Positions 25,922 to 34,501 of a stretch of DNA of 64,000 bases are shown here, piece by piece. How positions within the stretch are numbered: the first letter of the stretch is position 1; each line of letters begins with the position of its first letter. Below the pieces are notes generated by a model. The model saw nothing but the letters and a program-made list of their open reading frames with translations, made no database searches and had not been told where the DNA came from. This DNA comes from Amycolatopsis eburnea. Lineage in GTDB: Bacteria > Actinomycetota > Actinomycetes > Mycobacteriales > Pseudonocardiaceae. The translations under genes and the position numbers were made by a program. The stretch covers positions 372,001-436,000 of the forward strand of contig NZ_RSEC01000036.1 of the NCBI RefSeq assembly GCF_003937945.1, given 5' to 3'.

Positions 25922-27310
25922 GTGGCCCTACACCTTTTCGACACAGCGACCCGGAGCGTGCGGGAGTTCCACCCCGTCCGTAGCGGAACGGCGTCGATCT
26001 ACGTGTGCGGTGCCACCGTGCAGGGCGTGCCGCACATCGGGCACATCCGCGGCGCGCTGAACTACGACGTCCTGCGCCGCTGGCTGGTCCACAGTGGACT
26101 GGACGTGCTGCTGGTCCGCAACGTCACCGACATCGACGACAAGATCCTCACCAAGGCCGCCGACGCCGGCCGTCCCTGGTGGGAGTGGGCGGCGACGCAC
26201 GAGCGCGCCTTCGAGCAGGCCTACGACCAGCTCGGCTGCCTGCCGCCGTCGATCAACCCGCGCGCGACCGGGCACGTCACCCAGATGGTCGAGCTGATGC
26301 AGCGCCTGATCGACCAGGGGCACGCGTACGCGACCGAAGGCGACGTCTACTTCTCGGTGAAGTCGTTCGACCACTACGGCGAGCTGTCGCGCCAGGGCCT
26401 CGACGACGTCCAGCAGGGCGAGACGCCGACCCGCGGCAAGCAGGACCCGCGCGACTTCACGCTGTGGAAGAGCGCCAAGCCGGGCGAGCCGTCGTGGCCG
26501 ACGCCGTGGGGCGACGGCAGGCCGGGCTGGCACCTCGAGTGCTCGGCCATGGCCACGGCGTACCTGGGCGCGGAGTTCGACATCCACGGCGGCGGGATCG
26601 ACCTGATCTTCCCGCACCACGAGAACGAGCGCGCCCAGTCGAACGCCGTCGGCGACCCGTTCGCCCGCTACTGGCTGCACAACGCGTGGGTGACCATGTC
26701 CGGCGAGAAGATGTCGAAGTCGCTGGGCAACACCGTGACGATCCCGGCGATGCTGGAGCGCTACCGGGCGGTCGAGCTGCGGTACTACCTGGTGCAGCCG
26801 CACTACCGGTCCAACATCGAGTACTCCGAAGCGGCGGTCACCGAGGCCGCGCAGGGCTACCGGCGGATCGAGACGTTCCTGCGGCGCGCGGCCGGGTCCG
26901 GCGAGGTCGGCATCGGCACGCTGCCCGGCGGGTTCGCGAACGCGCTCGACGACGACCTGGCCACCCCGCAGGCGTTCGCCGTGGTGCACAACACGGTCCG
27001 CGACGGTAACGCCGCTCTCGACGCGGGCGACACCCCGAAGGCACTCGAACTCGCCGCGGCCGTCCGCGCGATGACCGACGTGCTCGGCCTCGACCCGCTG
27101 TCCGCGCGCTGGTCCGAGGCGGGCGGTTCCGACACGCCCACCAAGGAGGCGCTGGGCTTCCTCGTCGAAAGCCTGCTGGCCGAGCGCCAGCAGGCCAGGG
27201 CCGAGAAGGACTTCGCCCGCGCGGACGCCGCCCGTGACCGCCTCCAGCAGGCGGGCATCGTGGTGGAGGACACCCCCAACGGTCCTCAGTGGACCGTCAA
27301 GGCCGACTGA
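25922..27310 (+). CDS. cysS: Cysteinyl-tRNA synthetase
   Basis: 462 residues, class I aminoacyl-tRNA synthetase charging tRNA-Cys. Zinc ligand Cys29 (YVCGATVQ), HIGH at 38-41, the GWHLECSAM zinc region, HHENE, and KMSKS at 263-267. I chose GTG 25922 over TTG 25916: TACCCT (25910-25915) ends exactly six bases before it, matching other leaderless starts here, and the protein then begins [13 protein letters not shown] as expected. It sits in the ispF-cysS-rlmB order of mycobacteria, interrupted by PPOX and HAD genes. Confidence 0.95.
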   Translation: MALHLFDTATRSVREFHPVRSGTASIYVCGATVQGVPHIGHIRGALNYDVLRRWLVHSGLDVLLVRNVTDIDDKILTKAADAGRPWWEWAATHERAFEQAYDQLGCLPPSINPRATGHVTQMVELMQRLIDQGHAYATEGDVYFSVKSFDHYGELSRQGLDDVQQGETPTRGKQDPRDFTLWKSAKPGEPSWPTPWGDGRPGWHLECSAMATAYLGAEFDIHGGGIDLIFPHHENERAQSNAVGDPFARYWLHNAWVTMSGEKMSKSLGNTVTIPAMLERYRAVELRYYLVQPHYRSNIEYSEAAVTEAAQGYRRIETFLRRAAGSGEVGIGTLPGGFANALDDDLATPQAFAVVHNTVRDGNAALDAGDTPKALELAAAVRAMTDVLGLDPLSARWSEAGGSDTPTKEALGFLVESLLAERQQARAEKDFARADAARDRLQQAGIVVEDTPNGPQWTVKAD

Positions 27311-27332
27311 GCAACGCAAGGAAACTTTCACC

Positions 27333-28289
27333 ATGGCAGGCAATTCGCGGCGCCAGGGCGCGATCCGCAAGACGGGCACCAAGAAGGGCGCCGTCGTCGG
27401 CTCGGGCGGTCAGCGCCGCAAGGCCCTCGAAGGCAAGGGGCCGACCCCGAAGGCGGAGGACCGCCCCGGGCACAAGGCCTACCGCGCGGCCAACGCGGCG
27501 ACCAAGCGCGACCAGGCCCGGCAGAAGAAGGCCGACAAGCCGGAGCTGATCGCCGGGCGCAACCCGGTGGTCGAGGCGCTGCGCGCGGACGTCCCGGGCA
27601 CGGCGCTGTACGTCGCGCTGAACATCGACATCGACGAGCGCGTCAACGAGGCCGTCCGGCTGGCCGGCGACAAGGGCATCTCGATCCTGGAGATCCCGCG
27701 CGAGGAGCTGGACCGCAAGACGAACCGGGCCATGCACCAGGGCCTGGGCCTGCAGGTCCCGCCGTTCGAGTACGCCCACCCGGACGACCTGATGGCGGCC
27801 GCCCGCGACTCGGGCTCGACCCCGCTGTTCGTCGCGCTGGACGGCGTCACCGACCCCCGCAACCTGGGCGCGGTGATCCGCTCGGCGGCGGCGTTCGGCG
27901 CGCAGGGTGTCCTGCTGCCGGAACGGCGCAGCGCGGGCATGACGGCGGTCGCGTGGCGCACGAGCGCGGGCACGGCGGCGAAGCTCCCGATCGCGGTGGC
28001 GACGAACCTCACGCGACAGCTCAAGGCGTGGGCGAACGAGGGCCTGATGCTCGTCGGCCTGGACGCGGACGGCTCGGTCGACATCGACGAGCTCTCGCTG
28101 GCGGCGGACCCGCTGGTCATCGTGCTGGGCTCGGAGGGCCGCGGCCTGTCGCGGCTGGTCCGGGAGACGTGCGACGCGACGGTGTCGATCCCGATGGCGG
28201 CGGGCGTGGAGTCGCTGAACGCCTCGGTGGCGGCCGGCGTGCTGCTCGCCGAGGTGGCGCGACGCCGCCGTGTCGCCGGTCGGGTCTGA
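27333..28289 (+). CDS. rlmB: 23S rRNA 2'-O-ribose methyltransferase (TrmH/RlmB family)
   Basis: 318 residues. SPOUT-fold enzyme that methylates a guanosine ribose in 23S rRNA (G2251 in E. coli for RlmB). A basic, probably disordered N-terminal tail of about 75 residues precedes the L30e-like substrate-binding domain ([15 protein letters not shown]). The knot carries [28 protein letters not shown] and [17 protein letters not shown] 27333 has AAGGA nine bases upstream. Twenty-two bases follow the cysS stop, so the two are one unit. Confidence 0.93.
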   Translation: MAGNSRRQGAIRKTGTKKGAVVGSGGQRRKALEGKGPTPKAEDRPGHKAYRAANAATKRDQARQKKADKPELIAGRNPVVEALRADVPGTALYVALNIDIDERVNEAVRLAGDKGISILEIPREELDRKTNRAMHQGLGLQVPPFEYAHPDDLMAAARDSGSTPLFVALDGVTDPRNLGAVIRSAAAFGAQGVLLPERRSAGMTAVAWRTSAGTAAKLPIAVATNLTRQLKAWANEGLMLVGLDADGSVDIDELSLAADPLVIVLGSEGRGLSRLVRETCDATVSIPMAAGVESLNASVAAGVLLAEVARRRRVAGRV

Positions 28290-28341
28290 CACCACCACCC
28301 GGTCGGGTTAAGGTCACCGTCGGATAAACCGAGGGGACCCG

Positions 28342-29775
28342 ATGTCGTTCGTATCGCCACTTTTCCTGTGGTACTTCATGCCGGCGGTGCTCATCGCCGT
28401 GCTGGTGTGCCCGCGGAGCTGGCGCAACGGCATCATCGCGGTCGGCAGCCTGCTGTTCTACACGATCGGCGCCGGCGGGTTCGTGTTCCTGCTGCTCGGC
28501 TGCATGGTCGTGAACTTCGCGGCCGGCCCGCTGCTGGCCCCGAGCCCGTGGGACGTCCACGGCGTCCGGCGGCGCCGCATCCTGATCGCGGTGGTGTCGC
28601 TGGACGTCGCGGTGCTGCTGATCTGGAAGTACGCGGGCTTCGCGACCCAGCAGATCGCGGCGGTGGCGCACTGGTTCGGCGGCAGCGTGCCGGTCGCGAG
28701 CCTGGTCGTCCCGATCGGCATCTCGTTCTACACGTTCCACCACATCTCGTACGTGGTCGACATCTACCGCGGCGAGCGCCAGGCGCTGCGCAACCCGGTG
28801 TCGTTCGCGGCGTACATCGCGATGTTCCCGCAGCTGGTGGCGGGCCCGATCGTGCGCTACCGCGAGATCGCCGACCAGCTCCCCCAGCCGAGGTCCCACC
28901 GCCTCGACGACATCGCGGCGGGCTTCCCGCGGTTCGCGCTCGGCCTGTGCAAGAAGACGATCATCGCGGACTCGCTGAGCCCGTTGGTGGAGGCGTGCTT
29001 CAAGGTCCCGCCGGACCAGATGACGTTCGCGACGGCGTGGCTGGGCGCGATCGGCTACACCCTGCAGCTGTTCTTCGACTTCTCGGGCTATTCGGACATG
29101 GCGATCGGCCTCGGCCGCATGCTGGGCTTCCGGCTGCCGGAGAACTTCGCGAGGCCGTATTCGTCGGTGACGATCACGGAGTTCTGGCGCCGCTGGCACA
29201 TGAGCCTCAGCCGCTGGTTCCGCGACTACGTGTACATCCCACTGGGCGGCAACCGGAACGGAGCGGCCCAGACGTACCGCAACCTCTGCATCGTGTTCGT
29301 CCTGACGGGCTTCTGGCACGGCGCCCAGTGGACGTTCCTGGTGTGGGGCTGCTACCACGGCGCCCTCCTGGTGATCGAGCGCCGCTTCGGCCTCGACCTC
29401 GACCCGGCGACACCGTGGAAACGCCACCTGCGCCGAGCCCTGACCATGCTCCTGGTGGTGTTCGGCTGGGTGTTCTTCCGTTCGGCGGACCTGGGCCACG
29501 CGTTGTCGATGATCGGCCACATGCTGATCCCGGACTTCGAGGGCTTGGGCGCCGGAGTGGAGCAGGCGTTCACGAACCAGCGCCTGGTCCTGCTGCTGGC
29601 GGCACTGGCGGTGTTCCTCCTGCCGGCCCACCCGGTGACGGGCCCGCTGCTGGAGTCGTCCCGCAGCCGCCCGGCCACGGCCCTGCGCATCGGCGTGATG
29701 ACGGCGGGCCTGCTGTACGCGGCGATCCTGATCGCGACGGGAACGTTCAGCCCGTTCCTGTACTACCAGTTCTAA
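28342..29775 (+). CDS. MBOAT-family O-acyltransferase (AlgI-like)
   Basis: 477 residues, about 11 membrane helices. The MBOAT core includes FWRRWHMSLSRWFRDYVYIPLGG and the probable catalytic histidine in FWHGAQWTFLVWGCYHG. Such proteins pass acetyl groups across the membrane onto polysaccharides, normally with a periplasmic SGNH/AlgJ-type partner; none is encoded nearby. The start ATG 28342 has a GAGGGG Shine-Dalgarno. Its last 30 bp (29744-29773), encoding FSPFLYYQF, are duplicated exactly at 31177-31206. This makes the 3' end a likely integration site, with the present C terminus restored by the element. Confidence 0.92.
   Translation: MSFVSPLFLWYFMPAVLIAVLVCPRSWRNGIIAVGSLLFYTIGAGGFVFLLLGCMVVNFAAGPLLAPSPWDVHGVRRRRILIAVVSLDVAVLLIWKYAGFATQQIAAVAHWFGGSVPVASLVVPIGISFYTFHHISYVVDIYRGERQALRNPVSFAAYIAMFPQLVAGPIVRYREIADQLPQPRSHRLDDIAAGFPRFALGLCKKTIIADSLSPLVEACFKVPPDQMTFATAWLGAIGYTLQLFFDFSGYSDMAIGLGRMLGFRLPENFARPYSSVTITEFWRRWHMSLSRWFRDYVYIPLGGNRNGAAQTYRNLCIVFVLTGFWHGAQWTFLVWGCYHGALLVIERRFGLDLDPATPWKRHLRRALTMLLVVFGWVFFRSADLGHALSMIGHMLIPDFEGLGAGVEQAFTNQRLVLLLAALAVFLLPAHPVTGPLLESSRSRPATALRIGVMTAGLLYAAILIATGTFSPFLYYQF
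29744..29773 (+). repeat. Putative attL: 30-bp direct repeat at the 3' end of the MBOAT gene
   Basis: Thirty bases beginning CGTTCAGCCCGTTCC and ending ACCAGTTCT are identical to 31177-31206. Here they encode the last residues of the MBOAT protein; the stop is TAA in this copy and TGA in the other. Flanking bases diverge at once on both sides, as expected for an att core. Confidence 0.7.
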
Positions 29776-29805
29776 TGTCCGCTCCTGGAAGAGTGGATCT
29801 TCGGC

Positions 29806-29838
29806 AGCTGAAACCGCCCTCTACCTGCGGTTTCAGCT
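29806..29838 (+). terminator. Hairpin after the MBOAT gene
   Basis: A 12-bp perfect stem, AGCTGAAACCGC (29806-29817) with GCGGTTTCAGCT (29827-29838), and a nine-base loop, 31 bp after the stop codon. It probably terminates MBOAT transcription. It lies inside the putative element, so it would be element-borne. Confidence 0.6.
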
Positions 29839-30264
29839 CTCGGCGCTTCTCCGGACTTCTCATCCCGGCCCGTTGCCAGACGGCCTGGAGACGGCCTGAG
29901 CGGGCCTCGACCGCGTCTCCCCGTCGTCCCGATAGGCAGCCATCCAAGCGGCCGTCGCGTGGCGGCCGTTGGACGATCCGGCGTTCGGGTCGGCGGGGTT
30001 TGTGACAAGCGTTGCGTGGCCGGCCACCTGCCAGAGCTGGCCTCCGGGGCTGAGGCGGGCTTTCGGCGGCACTCTGTGCCCGGCCGCGCTCGGCGGGCTC
30101 GGCCCGCGACCGGCGGCCGAAGCGGAGCGGCGGGCCGTCCGTCCGTGTCGTATGGGCCCAGAGCCCACCAACGCAAGGTGACCAGCGCGCCGCCGTTCGG
30201 CGGCGCGCCTTGATCCCATAGAGCCAAGTTCGACAGAAGTGCCATTAGGTCAGACTTCCGTCGC

Positions 30265-30480
30265 AGTTTCCGACGTTCATCCCGACATAGTTCCCGTCGT
30301 AGTTTCCGAACTAGTTCCAGAACTAGTTCCCGACATAGTTTCCGACGTTCATCCCGACATAGTTCCCGTCATAGTTTCCGAACTAGTTCCAGAACTAGTT
30401 CCCGACATAGTTTCCGACGTTCATCCCGACATAGTTCCCGTCATAGTTTCCGAACTAGTTCGAGAACTAGTTCCCGACAT
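30265..30480. repeat. 3 x 72-bp tandem array built from 12-bp units
   Basis: Three nearly identical 72-bp copies start at 30265, 30337 and 30409; a degenerate fourth begins at 30481. Each is six 12-mers of consensus AGTTYCCGACNT. Each also contains the 20-bp palindrome AACTAGTTC-CA-GAACTAGTT (30309-30328 in copy 1). GC is well below the surrounding DNA. No unique spacers exist, so it is not CRISPR. Iteron-style replication or partition sites look like this. Confidence 0.9.
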
Positions 30481-30515
30481 AGCTCCCTGATACAATGTCA
30501 ATGTTGACGCAAAGC

Positions 30516-30567
30516 GCTAAACCCCCCAGCCGACGCCACCCAGAGCGGCCTGACCAGGGGGTTTAGC
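30516..30567. repeat. Long-loop inverted repeat in the mini-element
   Basis: GCTAAACCCCC (30516-30526) pairs with GGGGGTTTAGC (30557-30567) around a 30-base loop. It immediately follows the stop of the faint minus-strand frame ending at 30568 and precedes (on plus) low-GC DNA. It could be a terminator or a structured site. Confidence 0.55.
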
Positions 30568-30634
30568 TCACCGGTACAGGTGGTCGAACAGGTCTTGGAG
30601 GATCCTGACCACCTGGACTAACGTGCCAACGGTA

Positions 30635-30668
30635 CCCGGTGGAAGAAGCTTCCACTTCTTCCACCGGG
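30635..30668. repeat. 14-bp perfect hairpin in the mini-element
   Basis: CCCGGTGGAAGAAG (30635-30648) pairs perfectly with CTTCTTCCACCGGG (30655-30668), with loop CTTCCA. It may be a recombination, origin or termination structure. Confidence 0.6.
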
Positions 30669-30918
30669 ACCTATACTTCCGACATGGGCAGGCCATATCG
30701 CCGTGCGGACACTTAATTTTGTCGCCTTCCTGCTCGTAGTGGCCAGAGCCCAACCCAAGCTTTGATCCTCACGAACCAAGGCTTGAGGATCGAACTCAGA
30801 TGAAGATCGTCGCTGGCGCCAGCGCGATATACGCAGTGTGCGCCCAAGAACGAGTCGATGCAACTACCAACGCGACATGATCTTGCTTTTTGCGCGGGTG
30901 ATCGCCAGTTCCCTTGGC

Positions 30919-30978
30919 GTCCATTGCCGACCGTTGTCGTCCATTGACGTCCATTGCTGTCCACTGACGTCCACTAAG
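30919..30978. repeat. Six tandem 10-bp repeats (GTCCATTGAC)
   Basis: Six consecutive decamers of consensus GTCCATTGAC run from 30919 to 30978; two diverge at several bases. The period of one helical turn would present all copies on one DNA face, as in cooperative operator or iteron arrays. Confidence 0.75.
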
Positions 30979-31176
30979 ATCCGCACCCCTGACGAACCCA
31001 ACCCGTAAGGATGTGATGCATTTCACTTGCACCTAGCGCTGTGGTGCGTGCCTCGCTCGGCCCGGATCAGACGTTGGGTTGAGCGGCAACGCCGCGTATC
31101 GCAGCCCCGGTGCTGACTGTGACGGCGAAGGCGAAGCGGGCGCTGATGACGCGGACGGGGTTGCGGTGGCAGAGTT

Positions 31177-31206
31177 CGTTCAGCCCGTTCCTGTACTACC
31201 AGTTCT
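31177..31206 (+). repeat. Putative attR: second copy of the 30-bp repeat
   Basis: Identical to 29744-29773 across 30 bases. If the model is right, this is the original chromosomal MBOAT 3' end, displaced by insertion, and the DNA to its right is the ancestral downstream flank. Confidence 0.7.
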
Positions 31207-31212
31207 GATCCG

Positions 31213-31404
31213 GTGACGATCGAGATGTCCCCTGAACTAACCAAGATGATCCGCAGCTGGCGCATCGAGGAGGGGCCGAGCCGGCGAGAGGTCGCCGCTC
31301 GCGCAACCCGCCACCTCGGTCTGGACCCAAGCGACAACCAGCTCGCCGGCCGCGCCTTGTGCTCCGAAGCAGCGGAGCTGCTCGGCGGGGAGCCCTGGAA
31401 CTGA
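31213..31404 (+). CDS. Small conserved-looking protein, unknown function
   Basis: 63 residues from GTG 31213 (ATG 31225 is an alternative). The sequence RSWRIEEGPSRREVAARATRHLG...NQLAGRALCSEAAELLGGEPWN looks coding, with a helix-turn-helix-like middle and an EPWN end, and recalls small actinobacterial hypotheticals I have seen. No Shine-Dalgarno is visible. It begins six bases after the putative attR, so it may have lost its native promoter. Confidence 0.45.
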   Translation: MTIEMSPELTKMIRSWRIEEGPSRREVAARATRHLGLDPSDNQLAGRALCSEAAELLGGEPWN

Positions 31405-31470
31405 CACGAGCCAGCTTCACCCGCCCCCGGCCAGACCCCACCCACCGACCCGGTACGAAGCCATCCTCAG

Positions 31471-31526
31471 CGGCCACGTCGCCGGGTCAAGGCACGCTTT
31501 CCCGCCTTGACGCGGGGACGTGGCCG
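31471..31526. terminator. Two-tier intergenic hairpin
   Basis: The outer stem CGGCCACGTC/GACGTGGCCG (31471-31480 with 31517-31526) encloses an inner stem GTCAAGGC/GCCTTGAC (31486-31493 with 31504-31511). It sits between the 63-residue ORF and the next gene. Probable terminator or dispersed hairpin repeat. Confidence 0.55.
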
Positions 31527-31566
31527 TTGAACGATCGGCGGACCGGGCCGATGGGACAATCCCCCC

Positions 31567-31929
31567 ATGACCGACCCCGTCGACCTGGCCAAAGTCCCAG
31601 GCGTGATCCCGTACGTGGACAACCACACCGGCCCCCGCCGTCTCCTCACCCTGGAAATCCCGCACCTCGGCCACACGGTCCGCGCGTACGCCCCGATAGC
31701 CAGCATCGACGGCCGCCAGTACATCGTCTCCTGGGGTTCGGTCACGTTCGAGATCCCGGCGGACCGCAACGTCCACGTGAGCGCCCACCTCCACACCAAC
31801 AGCGGCTACGAGCACACGATCACGCCGTTCGCTTCGATGGTGCTGGTCCCGCACCCGGCCCCCATCAAGCTGAAAGCCCACTTCGTCCCCAGCCACGGCC
31901 CCGAAGGCAGCCTCGTCCCCGTGCCGTGA
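31567..31929 (+). CDS. Hypothetical protein
   Basis: 120 residues, predicted mostly beta, no signal peptide or membrane segment (TDPVDLAKVPGVIPYVDNHTGPRRLLTLEIPHLGHTVRAYAPIASIDGRQYIVSWGSVTFEIPADRNVHVSAHL). I do not recognise the family. There is no Shine-Dalgarno; GACAAT ends exactly six bases before ATG 31567, matching the leaderless pattern elsewhere in the window. The low overlap with other frames and the clean codon bias support it as real. Confidence 0.65.
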   Translation: MTDPVDLAKVPGVIPYVDNHTGPRRLLTLEIPHLGHTVRAYAPIASIDGRQYIVSWGSVTFEIPADRNVHVSAHLHTNSGYEHTITPFASMVLVPHPAPIKLKAHFVPSHGPEGSLVPVP

Positions 31930-31969
31930 CCTTGTAGCAGACCCGCGCCCGCACGCGACTCCTTTGTCC

Positions 31970-33235
31970 GTGGACACCCACGAAGAACCGATCACGGACG
32001 AAGAGCTGGCCCGCTACGCCAAGGGCAAGTTCCTGCTGTCCGCGCTGCGCCTCCGCCCGGTGTACTACCGCCTGCTCCGCGAAACCAACGGCCGCGACGC
32101 GCTGTGGGCTTCCGCTCAGGCCCGGCGCCTGGCACCCGACGACCCGGAGCTCCCGGCCCGGATCCGGGAATCGGTCCTCCGCATCGGCGCCTACCAGATC
32201 TGGGGTGACGTCCGGCGCAGCGACGAAGTCGTCGACCGGGTGGCACTTTTCCTGGCCGTCGCGATCCTGGCCGGTGCGGGCGGCGGCGCGGTGTTCTACG
32301 CCGACGGTTCGGTGCTGCGCCGGGTCGCGTACGCCGCCATCGCCGTCATCACGAGTCTCGGCGTCTGTTTCGTCGCGGACAGCGCGTCGGCGGTTCGCGC
32401 TCCGGTTTCCCCAGCCGGGAAAGCCCTGCTCGGTCTGCTCGGGCTGGGCGCGTTCCTGATCGCGGGCTGGTGGCTGCTGCGGTGGCCGACGCTCTGGGGC
32501 CTCGGGCTGTCGTCCGGCATCTTCATCGCCGTGGTCACGCTGTTCGTCCTGGGTTGCCTCTCCCAGCTGGGCCGCGTGCTCTCGCAGGCCGCCTACCGCT
32601 TCTCGTGGGCCAGGTGGACCTCCGCCGAGATCACCGAGACCCTCGCCGAGGCGCACTGGTGGTTGAGCAACGAGCCGGAACCCCACTGCCTGAGAAGCAC
32701 CTCGGACAGCCTGGAGCACGTCGCCATCTGCGTCGAGCGCTTCCTTCCCCAGCACTTGACCGCGTACTTCGCCCCCGTGGTCAGGGCCTCGCTCACCCAG
32801 CGCGTCCAGCACGAGTTCGCCGGGATGGCGGCCCGGGCCCGGCTCCTGTCCAGGGAGTGCCTGCTCCCGAAGGCGACGACGCGCGTCGAAGTCGCCGACG
32901 AGGTGGCGCACCTGCTCGTCACCGCCGGGCGAGAACAGTGGGGCGAATGGGACCGCGCCGACGCGGACGAGGTCGAACGGTCCACTCGCTGGCGCCTCTG
33001 GCTCTCCGGCGCGCTCCGGCTCGGGCTCGGTCTGCTCCCGCTCATCCTCGTCGCCTTCGGCGCCTTCTACGTCTACCAGACCAACCCCGCCTCTCCCTTG
33101 CTCAAGGCCGAAGTCCTTGCCCCCGTCCTCGTCGCCGCCCTCGGGTTCTTCACCACCGTCCTCAGCTCCGGCGCCGAGCGGGAGAAGCCGGGGCGCCGTC
33201 GCAAGCCCTTCGGGGGGCGCAAGATCGGGACGTGA
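31970..33235 (+). CDS. Large membrane protein, unknown function
   Basis: About 421 residues. A soluble N terminus of about 85 residues, four helices at roughly 90-200 (VALFLAVAILAGAGGGAVF, AAIAVITSLGVCFVA, LLGLLGLGAFLIAGWW, SGIFIAVVTLFVLGCL), a charged cytoplasmic region of about 150 residues, and two C-terminal helices (about 345-400). The start is uncertain: GTG 31970 or TTG 31964, neither with a ribosome site. No recognised catalytic motif. It is followed after 13 bp by a histidine-phosphatase gene, so the two are probably co-transcribed. Confidence 0.7.
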   Translation: MDTHEEPITDEELARYAKGKFLLSALRLRPVYYRLLRETNGRDALWASAQARRLAPDDPELPARIRESVLRIGAYQIWGDVRRSDEVVDRVALFLAVAILAGAGGGAVFYADGSVLRRVAYAAIAVITSLGVCFVADSASAVRAPVSPAGKALLGLLGLGAFLIAGWWLLRWPTLWGLGLSSGIFIAVVTLFVLGCLSQLGRVLSQAAYRFSWARWTSAEITETLAEAHWWLSNEPEPHCLRSTSDSLEHVAICVERFLPQHLTAYFAPVVRASLTQRVQHEFAGMAARARLLSRECLLPKATTRVEVADEVAHLLVTAGREQWGEWDRADADEVERSTRWRLWLSGALRLGLGLLPLILVAFGAFYVYQTNPASPLLKAEVLAPVLVAALGFFTTVLSSGAEREKPGRRRKPFGGRKIGT

Positions 33236-33248
33236 AAGCCTGAGGACC

Positions 33249-33854
33249 GTGCTGACCACGCGGTACCTGTTCCTCACCCGGCACGGCGACGCGACCCCGT
33301 CCGGCGAGCTCACCGAAGCCGGCCGGCGGCAAGCCGTTCTGCTCGGGCGGCGGCTGCGCGACGTTCCCGTCACCGCGATCCACCACGGTCCGCTGCCACG
33401 CGCCGCGCGGACCGCCGAGCTCATCGCCGCGCAGTTGCCCGGGGTTCCCGTCCACGTCGAAAAAGCCGCCGGGGACTTCGTTCCCTACGTGCCGAAGCGC
33501 GAGGAGCTGCCCGAAACCGCCGCCGGGGTGCTGCTCGCCTTCGCCCGCAGTCTCCCGCCCGCCGACGAAGAACTCGCCGCCGAGGCCGAACGCCGGTTCA
33601 GCGGGCCGGTGCCGGGAACCGAGCCGCGGTACGAGGTTCTCGTCACGCACAACTTCCTCGCCGGCTGGCTCGTTCGCGCGTCGCAGGACGCGCCGCCGTG
33701 GCGGTGGCTCGCGCTCAACCACGCCAACGCCGCCCTCACCGTCATCCGGTACTCGCCGGCGCGGCCCGCCGCGCTGCTGACCTACAACGACCAGAGCCAC
33801 CTGCCCGCCGAGCTGTGCTGGACGGGGTTCCCGCCCGATTTCTACGTTCCGTAG
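33249..33854 (+). CDS. Histidine-phosphatase (phosphoglycerate mutase-like) family protein
   Basis: 201 residues. N-terminal RHG motif (LFLTRHGDATPSGELTEAGRRQA), an HHGPLPRAARTAELIA segment matching the second arginine region, and VLVTHNF supplying the late histidine. GTG 33249 follows TGAGGA at a good distance. The family dephosphorylates diverse small molecules or proteins; the substrate is unknown. It is adjacent to the membrane protein upstream, possibly in one operon. Confidence 0.85.
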   Translation: MLTTRYLFLTRHGDATPSGELTEAGRRQAVLLGRRLRDVPVTAIHHGPLPRAARTAELIAAQLPGVPVHVEKAAGDFVPYVPKREELPETAAGVLLAFARSLPPADEELAAEAERRFSGPVPGTEPRYEVLVTHNFLAGWLVRASQDAPPWRWLALNHANAALTVIRYSPARPAALLTYNDQSHLPAELCWTGFPPDFYVP

Positions 33855-33927
33855 TCGCCGGACGCGGAGCGTGTCCGCGGCGGAAAACACGTCTCGCCCG
33901 AATGGCCGCACCTGTCACGATGGCCGG

Positions 33928-34500
33928 ATGAGTCCCGTTCCCGCGCCCACCTCCGATCGGCTGAGCGACTACCTCGCCGCCGACGACGTCGTCGACCACC
34001 GGCACCCGCTGATCCGCGCGCGGGTGGACGCTTTGCGCGCCACGAACGGAGATCCGGCCAAGGCCGCGTTCCGGTTCGTGCGGGACGAGGTCGAACACGT
34101 CATCGACGCGCGCGACCCGCGCGTCACCTGGCGGGCGTCGGACGTGCTCCGCGAGCGCGTCGGGATCTGCCACGCGAAGGCGCACCTGCTCGCCGCTTTG
34201 CTTCGGGCGCAAGGGATTCCGGCCGGCTTCTGCTACCAGGAGCTCTCCGCGCTGCACGGGCTGAATGCCGTGTACCTGCGCGAGCTGTGGTCACGGCTGG
34301 ACGCCCGCGGCAACCGCACGGGCGCTCGCGGGGAGTTTTCGCTCGACGAGGAGAAACTGGCCTGGCCGGTCGACACCGGGCGCGGCGAACGCGATCACCC
34401 GGAGATCCACCCGGCGCCCGCGCCGGTCGTCGTCGAGTTCCTGAAGACCGTCCGCCCCGGCCCCGGCTGGTACGAAAAGGGCCTCCCGGCCACGCTCTGA
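33928..34500 (+). CDS. Transglutaminase-like cysteine protein
   Basis: 190 residues. Transglutaminase-core pattern: RFVRDEVEHVIDARD, then Cys81 in RVGICHAKAHLLAALLRAQGIPAGFCYQ, and His110 in SALHGLNAVYL followed by an Asp-containing strand, giving a plausible Cys-His-Asp triad. No signal peptide, so it is cytoplasmic. CACGAT ends six bases before ATG 33928 and no Shine-Dalgarno is seen. The family includes proteases and amidases; the role here is unknown. A strong hairpin follows. Confidence 0.82.
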   Translation: MSPVPAPTSDRLSDYLAADDVVDHRHPLIRARVDALRATNGDPAKAAFRFVRDEVEHVIDARDPRVTWRASDVLRERVGICHAKAHLLAALLRAQGIPAGFCYQELSALHGLNAVYLRELWSRLDARGNRTGARGEFSLDEEKLAWPVDTGRGERDHPEIHPAPAPVVVEFLKTVRPGPGWYEKGLPATL

Positions 34501-34501
34501 G

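Larger units (their letters stand above)
29774..31206. mobile_element. Putative site-specifically integrated mini-element or remnant
   Basis: 1,433 bp bracketed by the 30-bp direct repeats. It holds no protein gene I can support: the left 450 bp are GC-rich with hairpins, the middle and right drop clearly in GC. It contains a 3 x 72-bp iteron array, a 6 x 10-bp phased array and several inverted repeats. A TTG-started minus-strand frame (30753-30568, with a CPHGDMACPC segment) abuts a terminator-like hairpin and is the only faint coding candidate. No integrase is seen, so the element is a deletion remnant or is mobilised in trans. Integration into a gene 3' end with restoration of the reading frame is typical of tyrosine-recombinase elements. 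Confidence 0.5.

Noticed and set aside
29772-30245. A 157-residue minus-strand frame in the left part of the mini-element
   Set aside because: Arg/Pro/Ala-rich low-complexity translation of GC-rich DNA with no ribosome site. A competing frame on the plus strand is equally open.
30265-30480. Possible CRISPR array
   Set aside because: Repeats are contiguous and homogeneous with no unique spacers, and no cas genes are near.
30239-30490. An 83-residue plus-strand frame with repeats of SDVHPDIVPVIVSELVPELVPDI type
   Set aside because: It is just the translation of the 72-bp tandem array, open because the period is a multiple of three. No ribosome site, and no sequence outside the repeat.
30568-30753. 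A 61-residue minus-strand frame with CPHGDMACPC, abutting a hairpin
   Set aside because: It starts only at TTG, has no ribosome site and resembles no family I know. The hairpin after its stop is suggestive but not enough to call a gene.
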